NCBI RefSeq assembly: GCF_013607875.1
Contig: NZ_VDES01000001.1
Coordinates: 124,001-188,000 of the forward strand
Source of the DNA: Blastomonas ursincola
GTDB lineage: Bacteria; Pseudomonadota; Alphaproteobacteria; Sphingomonadales; Sphingomonadaceae
Reading direction: 5' to 3'
Length of the DNA: 64,000 nt
The notes under the pieces are model-generated. The model saw nothing but the letters and a program-made list of their open reading frames with translations. It had not been told where the DNA came from and did not search any database. This document shows positions 26,574-36,489 of the stretch, one piece after another; position 1 is the stretch's first letter; each line of letters begins with the position of its first letter. The translations under genes were made by a program, and so were the position numbers.

Positions 26574-26677
26574 CCCCGCCAGATCGGCGCAATAACATTT
26601 GCCAGCCTGCCGCATCTTATGCAGTGTTTGCCCCGTAGCTGGCACAGGTTCAGCACTGGGGGCAGGCACATACGATC

Positions 26678-27310
26678 ATGGACATCCAGCACGACGCTTG
26701 GCCACCGCGCACCGATGACCGTCCGCCTACGCTTCTTTCCCGCATCGTGCGCCGGTTGCTGCTGCTGCTCTATCGCAGCCACGGCTGGCGCGCCGAGGGC
26801 GTGGTGCCCGAGCCGCGCCGCTTCGTCATCATCGCCGCGCCGCACACCAGCAACTGGGATTTCCTCTACTTCCTCGGCCTGACCGGCGATCTCGGCATCA
26901 AGGCGCATTTCATGGCCAAGACCTCGCTGTTCCGCTGGCCGCTGGGGCGGTTCATGCGCGACATGGGCGGCGTGCCGGTCGAGCGCAGCTACAATCGCGG
27001 CCAGGTGCAGCAAATGGTCGAGGAATTTGCGCGGCGCGACGAGTTCATGCTGACCATAGCGCCCGAAGGCACGCGCGGGAGCGTCCGCCAGTGGCGCACC
27101 GGCTTCTACCAGATCGCGCTCGCCGCGCGCGTGCCGCTGGTCTGCGGGCTCATGGACTATGGCCGCAAGGTCGGCGGACTGGGCCCCGCGATCATGCCCA
27201 CCGGCGATTATGCCGAGGACATGAAGAAGATCATGGAATTCTACAAGAGCGTGACCCCGCGCCACCCCGACCGCGCGGGCACCGACATCATCAAGGACAG
27301 CCGCCTGTGA
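26678..27310 (+). CDS. Lysophospholipid acyltransferase-family protein
   Basis: 210 residues of the PlsC-like acyltransferase superfamily. It has the HX4D motif as APHTSNWDFLYF, a second block GGVPVERSYN and the EGTR block TIAPEGTRGSVRQW. An N-terminal hydrophobic helix (SRIVRRLLLLLYR) suggests membrane association. The family transfers acyl groups from ACP or CoA to lysophospholipids or related acceptors; the acceptor is unknown. It overlaps the next gene by four bases (GTGA), implying a two-gene operon with the DUF1295 protein. Confidence 0.87.
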   Translation: MDIQHDAWPPRTDDRPPTLLSRIVRRLLLLLYRSHGWRAEGVVPEPRRFVIIAAPHTSNWDFLYFLGLTGDLGIKAHFMAKTSLFRWPLGRFMRDMGGVPVERSYNRGQVQQMVEEFARRDEFMLTIAPEGTRGSVRQWRTGFYQIALAARVPLVCGLMDYGRKVGGLGPAIMPTGDYAEDMKKIMEFYKSVTPRHPDRAGTDIIKDSRL

Positions 27311-28116
27311 GCCCCGTGACCGACGCCATCCCCCTGTTGCTGCACAATCTGGTACTGATCTTCGGCGTCATGATCGTGCTGTGGGGCGTCGCCGTGGCGA
27401 TCAAGGACGTATCGTTCATCGACGCGGTCTGGCCGATGGGCATGGTGCTGCTGGCCGCCGCCACCTTCTGGCTGAGCGGCGCGGCCTCGCCCGTGGCGGT
27501 GATGCTGCTTGCCCTGACCGCGATCTGGGGACTGCGGCTGGGGCTTCACCTGTTCGTGCGCTGGCGGCGCAATGGCGTGGATCCGCGCTATGCCAAGATC
27601 ATCGCTTCGGCGAAGGACAAAAAGGGCTGGAGCTTTGCCAAGACCGCGCTGCTGCAGGTCTTCCTGCTTCAGGGACCGCTGCTGTTCATGGTCTGCCTGC
27701 CCGCGCAGGCCGGCATCTGGCGCGGAGGAGAGATAAGCGCGCTCGCCCTTGTCGGCGCGATTGTCGCGGTGATCGGAATCGCATTCGAGACCATTGGCGA
27801 TGCGCAGCTCGAGACATTCCGTGCGAACCCGGCCAACAAGGGCAAGGTGCTCAATACCGGCCTGTGGCGTTATACCCGCCATCCCAATTATTTCGGCGAC
27901 GCGTGCACCTGGTGGGGCATCTGGCTGGTCGCTGCCTCGACCGGCTGGGACGTGGCGCTCGCCAGCCTGGTCGGGCCGCTGTTCCTCAATTTCACCCTGG
28001 TCAAATGGAGCGGCGCCGCGATGCTGGAACGCGGTTTGAAGAAGACGCGCCCCGATTATGCCGACTATATCGCGCGCACCTCATCCTTCTTCCCGCTGCC
28101 GCCGCGCCAGCACTAA
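27307..28116 (+). CDS. DUF1295 family membrane protein
   Basis: About 269 residues and six or more membrane helices. The C-terminal signature TGLWRYTRHPNYFGDACTWW is shared by DUF1295, steroid 5-alpha-reductase-like proteins and isoprenylcysteine methyltransferases; NPNYFG-like segments in that superfamily bind a cofactor or substrate. The start is taken as the GTG overlapping the upstream stop (GTGA); a second GTG lies three codons on. Pairing with an acyltransferase hints at lipid modification, which is inference. Confidence 0.85.
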   Translation: MSPVTDAIPLLLHNLVLIFGVMIVLWGVAVAIKDVSFIDAVWPMGMVLLAAATFWLSGAASPVAVMLLALTAIWGLRLGLHLFVRWRRNGVDPRYAKIIASAKDKKGWSFAKTALLQVFLLQGPLLFMVCLPAQAGIWRGGEISALALVGAIVAVIGIAFETIGDAQLETFRANPANKGKVLNTGLWRYTRHPNYFGDACTWWGIWLVAASTGWDVALASLVGPLFLNFTLVKWSGAAMLERGLKKTRPDYADYIARTSSFFPLPPRQH

Positions 28117-28199
28117 TCGCCGCCGACCGATGATTACCCGGTCTTAAGGCTTGTGGGCTAATCCTGTTGCCAATCAAGGCAGCAGGCAGCGCAAGACCC

Positions 28200-29105
28200 A
28201 TGACCAAACCGCTCGACGATGTATCCGCGATGATCGCCCAAAGCCGCGCGCTCGGGCCGGACGAGACGCTCGCCCTGCGCCGCGTCGTGTGGCCCGATGG
28301 CCGGATCAGCGCGAACGAGGCCGCCATCCTGTTCGAACTCAACCGTGCCAGCAGCGCGCCGAGCAGCGAATGGGTCGACTTCTTCGTCGAGGCCATCACC
28401 GCCTATGTCGTCGAGCAGGCCGAGCCGCGCGGCTATGTCAGCGACGAGAATGCCGACTGGCTGATCGCGGCGATCGATCAGGACGGCCGGGTCGACACGC
28501 TAGCCGAGCTCGAACTGCTGGTGAAGGTGGTGGAAAAGGCCGAGAACGCGCCCGAACGCCTGAAGCGCTATGCGCTCGACCAGATCCGCTCCGCCGTTCT
28601 GAACGGCGAAGGCCCAACGCGATGCGGCGGCGGTCTGACGCCGGGCAGCATCGGCACCACCGAGGTGCGGCTGCTCCGCCGCGTGCTCTACGCGACCGGA
28701 GGCCAGGCGCCTGCGCATATCAGCCGCGAAGAGGCCGAACTGCTGTTTGCGATCAAGGATGCCACGCTTGCCGGCCAGAACGCGCCCGAATGGCAGACGC
28801 TGTTCGTCCAGGCGATGCGGCTGCATCTGATGACCGACCAGCGCTTCCGTGCGCTGAGCCGGGAGGATGCGGTGCGCCTGCATGCGTTCATGGCCGACAC
28901 CAAGGCCGGCATGGGCAGCTTTTTCGGACGCATGTTCCAGTCGCTGGGCGATGCCCCTGCCCGGCCCGCGGCAGCGACGCCATTGCCGGTCACAGTCGAA
29001 GGCATCAGCGCGGAAGAGGACAGCTGGCTGCAGGCGATGGTCGAGGCCGACGGCGCGCTCGACCCGCTCGAACGCGCGCTTCTCAAGGCTCTGGCCGAGG
29101 ATTGA
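28200..29105 (+). CDS. Protein of unknown function with an internal repeat
   Basis: 301 residues, soluble, acidic. Two similar helical modules are visible. One has DGRISANEAAILFELNRASS followed by EWVDFFVEAI (about 30-70). The other has AHISREEAELLFAIKDATLA followed by EWQTLFVQAM (about 175-215). Each is followed by another EELxxLxxLV-type helix pair (DGRVDTLAELELLVKVVEKA). The DGR-I/V-x acidic turns recall EF-hand or TerB-like folds, but key positions are not all present. I do not recognise a named family. It stands alone between a DUF1295 gene and the metal exporter. Confidence 0.7.
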   Translation: MTKPLDDVSAMIAQSRALGPDETLALRRVVWPDGRISANEAAILFELNRASSAPSSEWVDFFVEAITAYVVEQAEPRGYVSDENADWLIAAIDQDGRVDTLAELELLVKVVEKAENAPERLKRYALDQIRSAVLNGEGPTRCGGGLTPGSIGTTEVRLLRRVLYATGGQAPAHISREEAELLFAIKDATLAGQNAPEWQTLFVQAMRLHLMTDQRFRALSREDAVRLHAFMADTKAGMGSFFGRMFQSLGDAPARPAAATPLPVTVEGISAEEDSWLQAMVEADGALDPLERALLKALAED

Positions 29106-29204
29106 CTGCATCGCTCTTGCGCTGAGCGCCCGCTGCTGACACTTTGAGCAGACAAGCCGGAAAGCATATCCGGCCAAACCCCTGTCATCTGCGGAACTGT
29201 CGCC

Positions 29205-30191
29205 ATGCATCACGATGCCGCGCTCGAGAAACTGACGCACGATCATGTCTTTGCCGGGGCCCGCGCCGACGAGAGCGAGCGTCGCACCTGGTATGTCGTC
29301 GCGCTGACGGCGGTCACGATGGTCGCGGAGATTGTCGGCGGCTGGTGGACCGGATCGATGGCGCTGCTTGCCGATGGCTGGCACATGGGCAGCCATGTCG
29401 CGGCGCTGGGTCTTGCAGGATTTGCCTATCATTTTGCGCGCACCCATGCCGATGACCGGCGCTTCTCGATGGGCACCGGCAAGGTTGGATCGCTCACCGC
29501 ATTCGGCAGCGCACTGCTGCTCGGCGTCGTTGCGCTGCTTATGGTCTGGGAATCGGGGCATCGGCTGCTCGATCCGGTAGCGATCGACTATCGCGCCGCC
29601 ATCGTCGTCACGGTGATCGGCCTCGCGGTCAATGTGGCGAGCGCCTTCCTGCTCGGCGGGCACGAGCACCATCATGGCCACGAGTACGGGCATGACGGCC
29701 ACGATCACGACCACCACGATCATGCGCATCACGCCCATCATCATGACCACAATCTGCGTGCCGCCTATGTGCATGTTCTCACCGATGCGCTGACATCGGT
29801 GCTGGCGCTGGTCGCGCTGGGCGGCGGCTTGTGGCTGGGCCTGGCCTGGCTCGATCCGCTGATGGGGATCGTCGGCGCGGTCGTCATCCTGTGGTGGGCG
29901 GCAGGGCTGGTGCGCCAGTCGTCGCGCGTGCTGCTCGACATGGAAGCCAACCCGGCCATTGCCAAGCAGATCCGCCAGCGGATAGAGGCGGATGCCGACA
30001 ATCGTGTCGTCGATCTTCACCTCTGGCAGGTGGGAACGGGGCATCTTGCGCTGATTGTCTCGCTAGCCACGCATTTCCCGCGTCCGCCCGCGCATTATCG
30101 CGCGCTGCTCGGCGAGATGCCGCTGCTCTCGCATTGCACGTTCGAGATCATCCCGTGCGACGATGCGCGCTGCGACCCTGTTCAGGCGTGA
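29205..30191 (+). CDS. dmeF: DmeF-type cation diffusion facilitator (Co/Ni/Zn exporter)
   Basis: 328 residues, a CDF transporter with six helices that exports divalent metal by proton exchange. The metal site residues appear in ALLADGWHMGSHVAALGL (HxxxD-type) and YVHVLTDALTSVLALVAL. A very His-rich cytoplasmic loop lies between helices 4 and 5 (about residues 150-184, with HEHHHGHEYGHDGHDHDHHD). The opening MHHDAALEKLTHDHVF and the overall pattern are typical of DmeF, a cobalt/nickel exporter in rhizobia and sphingomonads. The metal is inferred from family likeness only. Confidence 0.85.
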   Translation: MHHDAALEKLTHDHVFAGARADESERRTWYVVALTAVTMVAEIVGGWWTGSMALLADGWHMGSHVAALGLAGFAYHFARTHADDRRFSMGTGKVGSLTAFGSALLLGVVALLMVWESGHRLLDPVAIDYRAAIVVTVIGLAVNVASAFLLGGHEHHHGHEYGHDGHDHDHHDHAHHAHHHDHNLRAAYVHVLTDALTSVLALVALGGGLWLGLAWLDPLMGIVGAVVILWWAAGLVRQSSRVLLDMEANPAIAKQIRQRIEADADNRVVDLHLWQVGTGHLALIVSLATHFPRPPAHYRALLGEMPLLSHCTFEIIPCDDARCDPVQA

Positions 30192-30239
30192 CAGACCCGC
30201 TTTTCCCGCGCCGCCATCGATGCTAAGCGCGCCGCCATC

Positions 30240-31463
30240 ATGAGCCAATATTCCTCCGATCTGCTCCGCCTGCTCGATGCGCGCGGCTATATCCACCAGC
30301 TGACCGATGCGGCCGCGCTCGACGCGCTGGCGACGAAGCAGGTCGTACCCGGCTATATCGGCTTCGATCCGACCGCGCCGTCGCTGCATGTCGGGTCGCT
30401 GGTGCAGATCATGCTGCTGCGCCGCCTGCAGCAGACCGGGCACAAGCCGATCGTCGTCATGGGCGGCGGCACCGGCAAGATCGGCGACCCCAGCTTCAAG
30501 GACGAGGCGCGGCGGCTGCTGACCACCGACACGATCGCGTCGAATGTCGCCTCGATCAAGCGCGTGTTCGAGCGCTTCCTGACCTTCGGGGACGGCCCCA
30601 CCGATGCGATCATGGTCGACAATGCCGAATGGCTCGACAAGCTGGAATATATCCCGTTCCTGCGCGACATCGGCCAGCATTTCTCGATCAACCGGATGCT
30701 GAGCTTCGATTCGGTGAAGCTCAGGCTCGACCGCGAACAGTCGCTGAGCTTTCTCGAGTTCAACTACATGATACTCCAGGCCTATGATTTTCTCGAACTG
30801 TCGCGCCGCGTCGGTTGCCGGCTGCAGATGGGTGGGTCGGATCAATGGGGAAATATCGTTAACGGCATCGAGCTGGCACGCCGTGTCGATGGAACCGAGG
30901 TCTATGGCGTCACCACGCCGCTGATTACGCTCGCCGACGGCGGCAAGATGGGCAAGACCGAAAAAGGCGCGGTCTGGCTGAACGAGGATGCGCTGCCCGC
31001 TTATGATTACTGGCAGTTCTGGCGCAACACCCAGGATGCCGATGTCGGCAGGTTCCTGCGCCTGTTCACCGACCTGCCGCTCGACGAGATCGCAAGGCTC
31101 GAAGCGCTGCAGGGTTCGGAAATCAACGAGGCCAAGAAAGTGCTGGCGGACGCGGCGACCGCCATGTGCCGCGGCACCGAAGCTGCGCAAGCTGCGGCGG
31201 AAACCGCACGCGCGACCTTCGAACAGGGCCAGGCAGGCGGCGATCTGCCCAGCATCCGCGTTCCCGCCGAAGGGATGTCGATCGTCCAGGCGAACACCGC
31301 GCTGGGCTTCACCGCATCGAACAAGGAAGCCAAGCGCAAGATCGAGGAAGGCGCCGTCAGGGTTAATGGCGAGAAGGTGCAATCCTTTGAATTCATGGTT
31401 AAAGCCGGTGACAAGGTGAGCCTGGGCCAGAAGAAGCATGGACTTGTGCTGGCCGAGGATTGA
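30240..31463 (+). CDS. tyrS: Tyrosyl-tRNA synthetase
   Basis: 407 residues, class I aminoacyl-tRNA synthetase charging tRNA-Tyr. The HIGH-type motif is [14 protein letters not shown]; tyrosine and ATP contacts lie in [20 protein letters not shown] and GGSDQWGNI; the KMSKS loop is KMGKT (about 236-240), a normal variant in this branch. The C-terminal S4 RNA-binding domain (about 340-400) includes [20 protein letters not shown]. Length and order are standard. Confidence 0.96.
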   Translation: MSQYSSDLLRLLDARGYIHQLTDAAALDALATKQVVPGYIGFDPTAPSLHVGSLVQIMLLRRLQQTGHKPIVVMGGGTGKIGDPSFKDEARRLLTTDTIASNVASIKRVFERFLTFGDGPTDAIMVDNAEWLDKLEYIPFLRDIGQHFSINRMLSFDSVKLRLDREQSLSFLEFNYMILQAYDFLELSRRVGCRLQMGGSDQWGNIVNGIELARRVDGTEVYGVTTPLITLADGGKMGKTEKGAVWLNEDALPAYDYWQFWRNTQDADVGRFLRLFTDLPLDEIARLEALQGSEINEAKKVLADAATAMCRGTEAAQAAAETARATFEQGQAGGDLPSIRVPAEGMSIVQANTALGFTASNKEAKRKIEEGAVRVNGEKVQSFEFMVKAGDKVSLGQKKHGLVLAED

Positions 31464-31540
31464 CATGCTGGCCCCCAAGTAACCGGTGGCACCATTTACA
31501 CTTTGTTGGTAAATTTGCTCGAAGGTGACCTTCAGCAAAC

Positions 31541-31900
31541 ATGCTTCAACGGGTGGAAAATATGTCCAGGGGTGCGAAACTAGCCGTCGTCGAAAAACGC
31601 CAGGCGGCGCGTCATGTCGTCAGTCATCCGACGATCGCGGAGCATCGGCATCTGGGCGATATCAAGACGCATATCGTCAACATTTCCGCGAACGGTTTCA
31701 TGACCGAAGGCGAGATGCCGCTGGCCAAGGGCGAGCGCATTACCGTCCGCCTGCCCGTGATCGGGCGGATCGAAGCGCACCTCATCTGGTCGCTCGGCGG
31801 TCGTGCAGGCTTCCAGCTCGAACGCGTGATCCGCTTGAACGAATTCAACCAGATGGTCGAGCAGCTGGGCGGCAGCCCGCCGCCGTTCGGGCGCCGTTAA
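31541..31900 (+). CDS. PilZ-domain protein (c-di-GMP receptor)
   Basis: 119 residues, essentially one PilZ domain. The c-di-GMP motif RxxxR appears as KRQAARH and the (D/N)xSxxG motif as NISANGF, followed by the beta-barrel (GERITVRLPVIGRIEAHLIW). The spacing between the two motifs is longer than usual because of a short insertion with two histidine-rich turns. A second start at 31562 (MSRGAKLAV) has the better ribosome site (GGGTGG). It lies between tyrS and convergent mutL; its target is unknown. Confidence 0.85.
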   Translation: MLQRVENMSRGAKLAVVEKRQAARHVVSHPTIAEHRHLGDIKTHIVNISANGFMTEGEMPLAKGERITVRLPVIGRIEAHLIWSLGGRAGFQLERVIRLNEFNQMVEQLGGSPPPFGRR

Positions 31901-31903
31901 GGG

Positions 31904-33709
31904 CTATTTGCGGCCGAAAAGCCGTTCGATATCGCCATGCGCCAGCTTGACCCAGGTCGGGCGGCCATGGTTGCACTGGCCCGAATGCGGAGTCACCTCC
32001 ATCTCGCGCAGCAGCGCGTTCATCTCGGCTACCGATAGCACGCGCCCGGCGCGCACCGATCCGTGACACGCCATGGTCGAGGCGACGAGATCGAGCCGTT
32101 CCTTGAGCGACAGCGCAGCATCGAAGCTCGCGAGTTCGTCGGCCACATCCTGCACCAGGCCGTGCACATCGCCGCCGCCCAGCAGCGCGGGTGTGGCGCG
32201 CACGAGCACCGCGCCGGGGCCGAAACGCTCGACCTCTAGCCCGAATTCGGCAAGCTCGGCGGCGCGCTCCTCGATCCGGTCGCAGGCAGTCTCGTCCATC
32301 TCGACGACCTCGGGGATCAGCAGCGCCTGCGCCGCCACCCTGACCCCGTCCGCCGCCTTGCGCATCCGTTCGAGCACCAGCCGCTCGTGCGCGGCATGCT
32401 GGTCGACGATCACGAGCCCATCCTCGGCCTCGGCGACGATATAGGTCTTGGCGATCTGCCCGCGCGCGATACCCAGCGGATAGCGCTCTGCCATCGGCAC
32501 CGGCTGCGCGGCGGGCTCGGCGCGGCCCATCGGCGCGGCGGCGATGAACGGCTGGCTGCGCTCGGCGACGCCCGATGCCGCGAGCCAGGCGGGTTCCTGC
32601 TGCGGGGCAGTCGCCATCACGGGCGCAGGCGCGCTGAACATGTCCGGATCGCGCAGCGGCGGCGGCGCGACCGGCTCGCTCTGCCAGCGCGCCAGTGCGC
32701 CCTCGGCCGGACGCTGCACCGCGCGGAAGCCGCCCTCGTCGAGCGCGCGCCTCAGCCCCGAGACGATCATCCCGCGCACCATCGCCGCATCGCGAAAGCG
32801 CACTTCGGTCTTGGCTGGATGCACGTTGACATCGACGTCCTGCGGGGCGACCTTGAGGAACAGCGCCACCACCGGATGCCGGTCGCGCGCCAGCATCTCG
32901 GCATAGGCCGCGCGCACCGCGCCGATGAGCAGCCGGTCGCGCACGGGCCGCGCGTTGACGAACAGGAACTGGTGATCGGCGACGCCGCGATTATAGGTCG
33001 GCAGCCCCGCAACGCCGGTGAGCCTGACGCCTTCGCGCTCGAAATCAAGCAACACCGCATTGTCGGCCAGCGTGCGCGCGGTCAGCGAAGCGATGCGGGT
33101 CAGCCGTGCCTCGCCCGGCTGGACCGAGAATACCCGCCGCCCATCCGATTCGAGCGTGAAAGCGATATCGGGCCGCGCCATGGCCAGCCGCTTCACCACA
33201 TCGCTGCAGGCGGCATATTCACTGCGCGGCGAACGCAGGAACTTGCGCCGCGCGGGCACGCGCGCGAACAGGCTGTCGACCCGGATGCGCGTGCCAGGCG
33301 GCAACGAGGCGGGGCCGTCCTCGACCACGTCGCCATGGTCGACCACGCGCCGCCAACCATCGCCGGTGACGGTACGGCTGGCGATCGAGAGACGCGCGAC
33401 GCTGGCGATGCTGGGCAGCGCCTCGCCGCGGAACCCCATCGTGGTCACGAGCTCGATCGCATCATCGGGCAGCTTCGACGTGGCATGCCGTTCAAGCGCC
33501 AGCGCGATCTCGTCCGCCGCCATGCCGCAGCCATTGTCGATGACCTCGATTCCGGCAAGCCCGCCATCGGTCAGCGCGATGCTGATACGGTCTGCACCGG
33601 CGTCGATCGCGTTCTCGACCAGCTCCTTCAACGCACTGGCCGGTCTTTCCACCACTTCGCCTGCTGCGATCCGGTTTATCAGGGCGTTTGGCAGCCTTCG
33701 TATTGACAT
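31904..33709 (-). CDS. mutL: MutL, DNA mismatch repair protein
   Basis: About 601 residues. The GHKL ATPase N-terminal domain has ELVENAIDAGADRI, DNGCGMAADEI, TMGFRGEALPSIASVA and VNVHPAKTEVRFRD. The C-terminal dimerisation/endonuclease domain has DQHAAHERLVLERM, which fits the DQHA-x2-E-x4-E endonuclease motif absent from E. coli MutL, plus MACHGSVRAG and QCNHGRPTWVKL. A proline-rich linker joins the halves (about 345-420). The start at 33709 gives the universal opening MSIRRLPNALINRIAAGEVV; in-frame codons upstream are not used. It is divergent from mreB. Confidence 0.95.
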   Translation of the reverse strand: MSIRRLPNALINRIAAGEVVERPASALKELVENAIDAGADRISIALTDGGLAGIEVIDNGCGMAADEIALALERHATSKLPDDAIELVTTMGFRGEALPSIASVARLSIASRTVTGDGWRRVVDHGDVVEDGPASLPPGTRIRVDSLFARVPARRKFLRSPRSEYAACSDVVKRLAMARPDIAFTLESDGRRVFSVQPGEARLTRIASLTARTLADNAVLLDFEREGVRLTGVAGLPTYNRGVADHQFLFVNARPVRDRLLIGAVRAAYAEMLARDRHPVVALFLKVAPQDVDVNVHPAKTEVRFRDAAMVRGMIVSGLRRALDEGGFRAVQRPAEGALARWQSEPVAPPPLRDPDMFSAPAPVMATAPQQEPAWLAASGVAERSQPFIAAAPMGRAEPAAQPVPMAERYPLGIARGQIAKTYIVAEAEDGLVIVDQHAAHERLVLERMRKAADGVRVAAQALLIPEVVEMDETACDRIEERAAELAEFGLEVERFGPGAVLVRATPALLGGGDVHGLVQDVADELASFDAALSLKERLDLVASTMACHGSVRAGRVLSVAEMNALLREMEVTPHSGQCNHGRPTWVKLAHGDIERLFGRK

Positions 33710-33855
33710 GGACACGCCTCTAGCCCAAGCGCGGCTTGGACGCGACTCCCGAGTTCCCAGCATTTTTCTGCCTTGGTCTGGCCGGGCGCACGGGTTAGCC
33801 TCCGCCCCGGGATATCTGCACACATCACGGTCCGTCAGCCGCTCCCTCCATCTAG

Positions 33856-34914
<1,059 letters not shown>

Positions 34915-34928
34915 CGGGCGACTAAAGC

Positions 34929-35963
34929 ATGGCGCCGCCCCGCAATCGGCGCCCCGGGTTCTCCCGCAAGGCGCAGCTGCAGATTTTCACCGGGTATTTG
35001 CTCGCCTTCACGGGGGCATTTGCCGGCTTGCTGCTGCTTGCGCTGTCGCATTTCGATCCCGCTGCCTTTTCGGCCGTGCGTTCGGTCGCAGCAGAACTTG
35101 GCGCGCCGCCCGCGCGGCTGTTCACCGGCATGCGCGTAGGCGTGCAGGACGGCTGGCGCGAGGTCGCCGCCTATTTCAACGCGGGATCCAAGAATGCCGA
35201 ACTCCAGCGCGAGGTCGAGCGCAACCGCATCCGCCTGATCGAGGCGCGCGCGCTCAAGCAGGAAAACCGCGAGCTTCGCCGTCTACTCGGGCTGATCAAG
35301 CAGGAGGGCCGCCCGGTTGCCACTGCACGCCTGATCAATTCGAGCGCCTCGAGCAGCCGCCGCTTCGCCACGCTCGATGTCGGATCGCGCCAGGGCGTGC
35401 AGCGCGGCCAGCCGGTGCGCGCGCAGCGCGGGCTGATTGGCCGCGTGCTCGAGACCGGGCCCAATACCTCGCGCGTTCTGCTGCTCAGCGATGCCGAGAA
35501 TGTCGTGCCCGTCCGCCGTGCGCGCGACGGCATCGTTGCATTTTCGCAAGGCCGTGGCGATGGCCGGGTGGATATCAAGCTGATCGATATCGGCATCAAC
35601 CCGTTCAAGGTCGGTGACGTGATGGTGACATCGGGCAATGGCGGCATCTATCCGCCCAATGTTCCGGTGGCGATCATCGAGAAGCTGACCGGCGACGGCG
35701 CGATCGGTAAGCTGCTCGCCAATCCGGCTGGCACCGATTTCGTGATCGTCCAGGAAATGTACGAGCCCGAACTGGTCGATCCCGAAGCGAGCGGCCTGCC
35801 CCCCGCCAATGCCGAAGCCGCCGCGCCGCTGTCTGCGCCGCGCAAGAGCGAGCCTGCGAAAAAGCCCGCAACCAGGGCACCGGCATCGACTGCTCCGGCA
35901 GCCGCGCCCGCCCCTGCCGCGTCCGCGCCGCAAGCGCCGCCCACAGGCCAGGCCCAGCCATGA
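34929..35963 (+). CDS. mreC: MreC, rod-shape scaffold protein
   Basis: 344 residues. A short basic cytoplasmic N-terminus, one membrane helix (about 20-40), a periplasmic coiled coil (AELQREVERNRIRLIEARAL, KQENRELRRLLGLI) and two beta-barrel modules follow; the barrels include LDVGSRQGVQRGQPVRAQRG and VMVTSGNGGIYPPNVPV. The C-terminal 65 residues are a low-complexity Pro/Ala tail, longer than in E. coli MreC and common in alphaproteobacteria. MreC links MreB filaments to PBP2 and RodA. It overlaps mreD by ATGA. Confidence 0.94.
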   Translation: MAPPRNRRPGFSRKAQLQIFTGYLLAFTGAFAGLLLLALSHFDPAAFSAVRSVAAELGAPPARLFTGMRVGVQDGWREVAAYFNAGSKNAELQREVERNRIRLIEARALKQENRELRRLLGLIKQEGRPVATARLINSSASSSRRFATLDVGSRQGVQRGQPVRAQRGLIGRVLETGPNTSRVLLLSDAENVVPVRRARDGIVAFSQGRGDGRVDIKLIDIGINPFKVGDVMVTSGNGGIYPPNVPVAIIEKLTGDGAIGKLLANPAGTDFVIVQEMYEPELVDPEASGLPPANAEAAAPLSAPRKSEPAKKPATRAPASTAPAAAPAPAASAPQAPPTGQAQP

Positions 35964-36475
35964 ACGCGCCCTATCGCGCCCGGCTGAACCGTGAGCCCTC
36001 CGCCTTTCGCAAGGCCGCCGTGCCGATCGCGTCGGTGCTGATCGGGTCGATGACCCCGCTGCTGCCGATCGTCGCTTCCGCGCCAGTGCTGCCGCCCTTC
36101 GGGCTGGTCGTGCTGATCTGCTGGCAGTTGCTGCGCCCCGGCATCTGGCCGGTCTGGGCGGGCGTCCCGTTCGGCATGTTCGATGACATCATGAGCGGCC
36201 AGCCGGTAGGCAGCGCGGTGCTGCTCTGGTCGATCATCCTCATCGCGCTCGACCTGATCGAGCAGCGCTATATCTGGCGCAATTACTGGCAGGACTGGTT
36301 CATCGCCGCGCTGTGCCTTATATTCGGGCTGGCAGGAGGCCTTGCGATCAACAATTTTCTTGTCAGCGACACGCGCCTTTCGGTGCTGTACCCCCAGATG
36401 ATCCTGGCGATCTTCACCTATCCGCTGGTGCTGCGCCTTGTCGCGCGGCTCGACCATATCCGCCTCAAGCGCTGA
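35960..36475 (+). CDS. mreD: MreD, rod-shape membrane protein
   Basis: 171 residues with about five membrane helices. Conserved segments include PVWAGVPFGMFDDIMSGQPV and a charged turn DLIEQRYIWRNYWQDWFIAA. MreD bridges MreC and RodA/PBP2 in the elongation complex. Its sequence is poorly conserved between phyla, so the call rests mostly on position between mreC and mrdA and on topology. It overlaps mreC by four bases and ends 14 bases before mrdA. Confidence 0.92.
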   Translation: MNAPYRARLNREPSAFRKAAVPIASVLIGSMTPLLPIVASAPVLPPFGLVVLICWQLLRPGIWPVWAGVPFGMFDDIMSGQPVGSAVLLWSIILIALDLIEQRYIWRNYWQDWFIAALCLIFGLAGGLAINNFLVSDTRLSVLYPQMILAIFTYPLVLRLVARLDHIRLKR

Positions 36476-36489
36476 GGGACGGCTGACCG

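Noticed and set aside
29650-29760. Short repeats of CATCA/CACGA type resembling a tandem repeat array
   Set aside because: They encode the His-rich metal-binding loop of the DmeF exporter and need no other explanation.
35800-35960. Low-complexity GC-rich stretch that might be a repeat element
   Set aside because: It encodes the Pro/Ala-rich tail of MreC in frame and is normal for alphaproteobacterial MreC.
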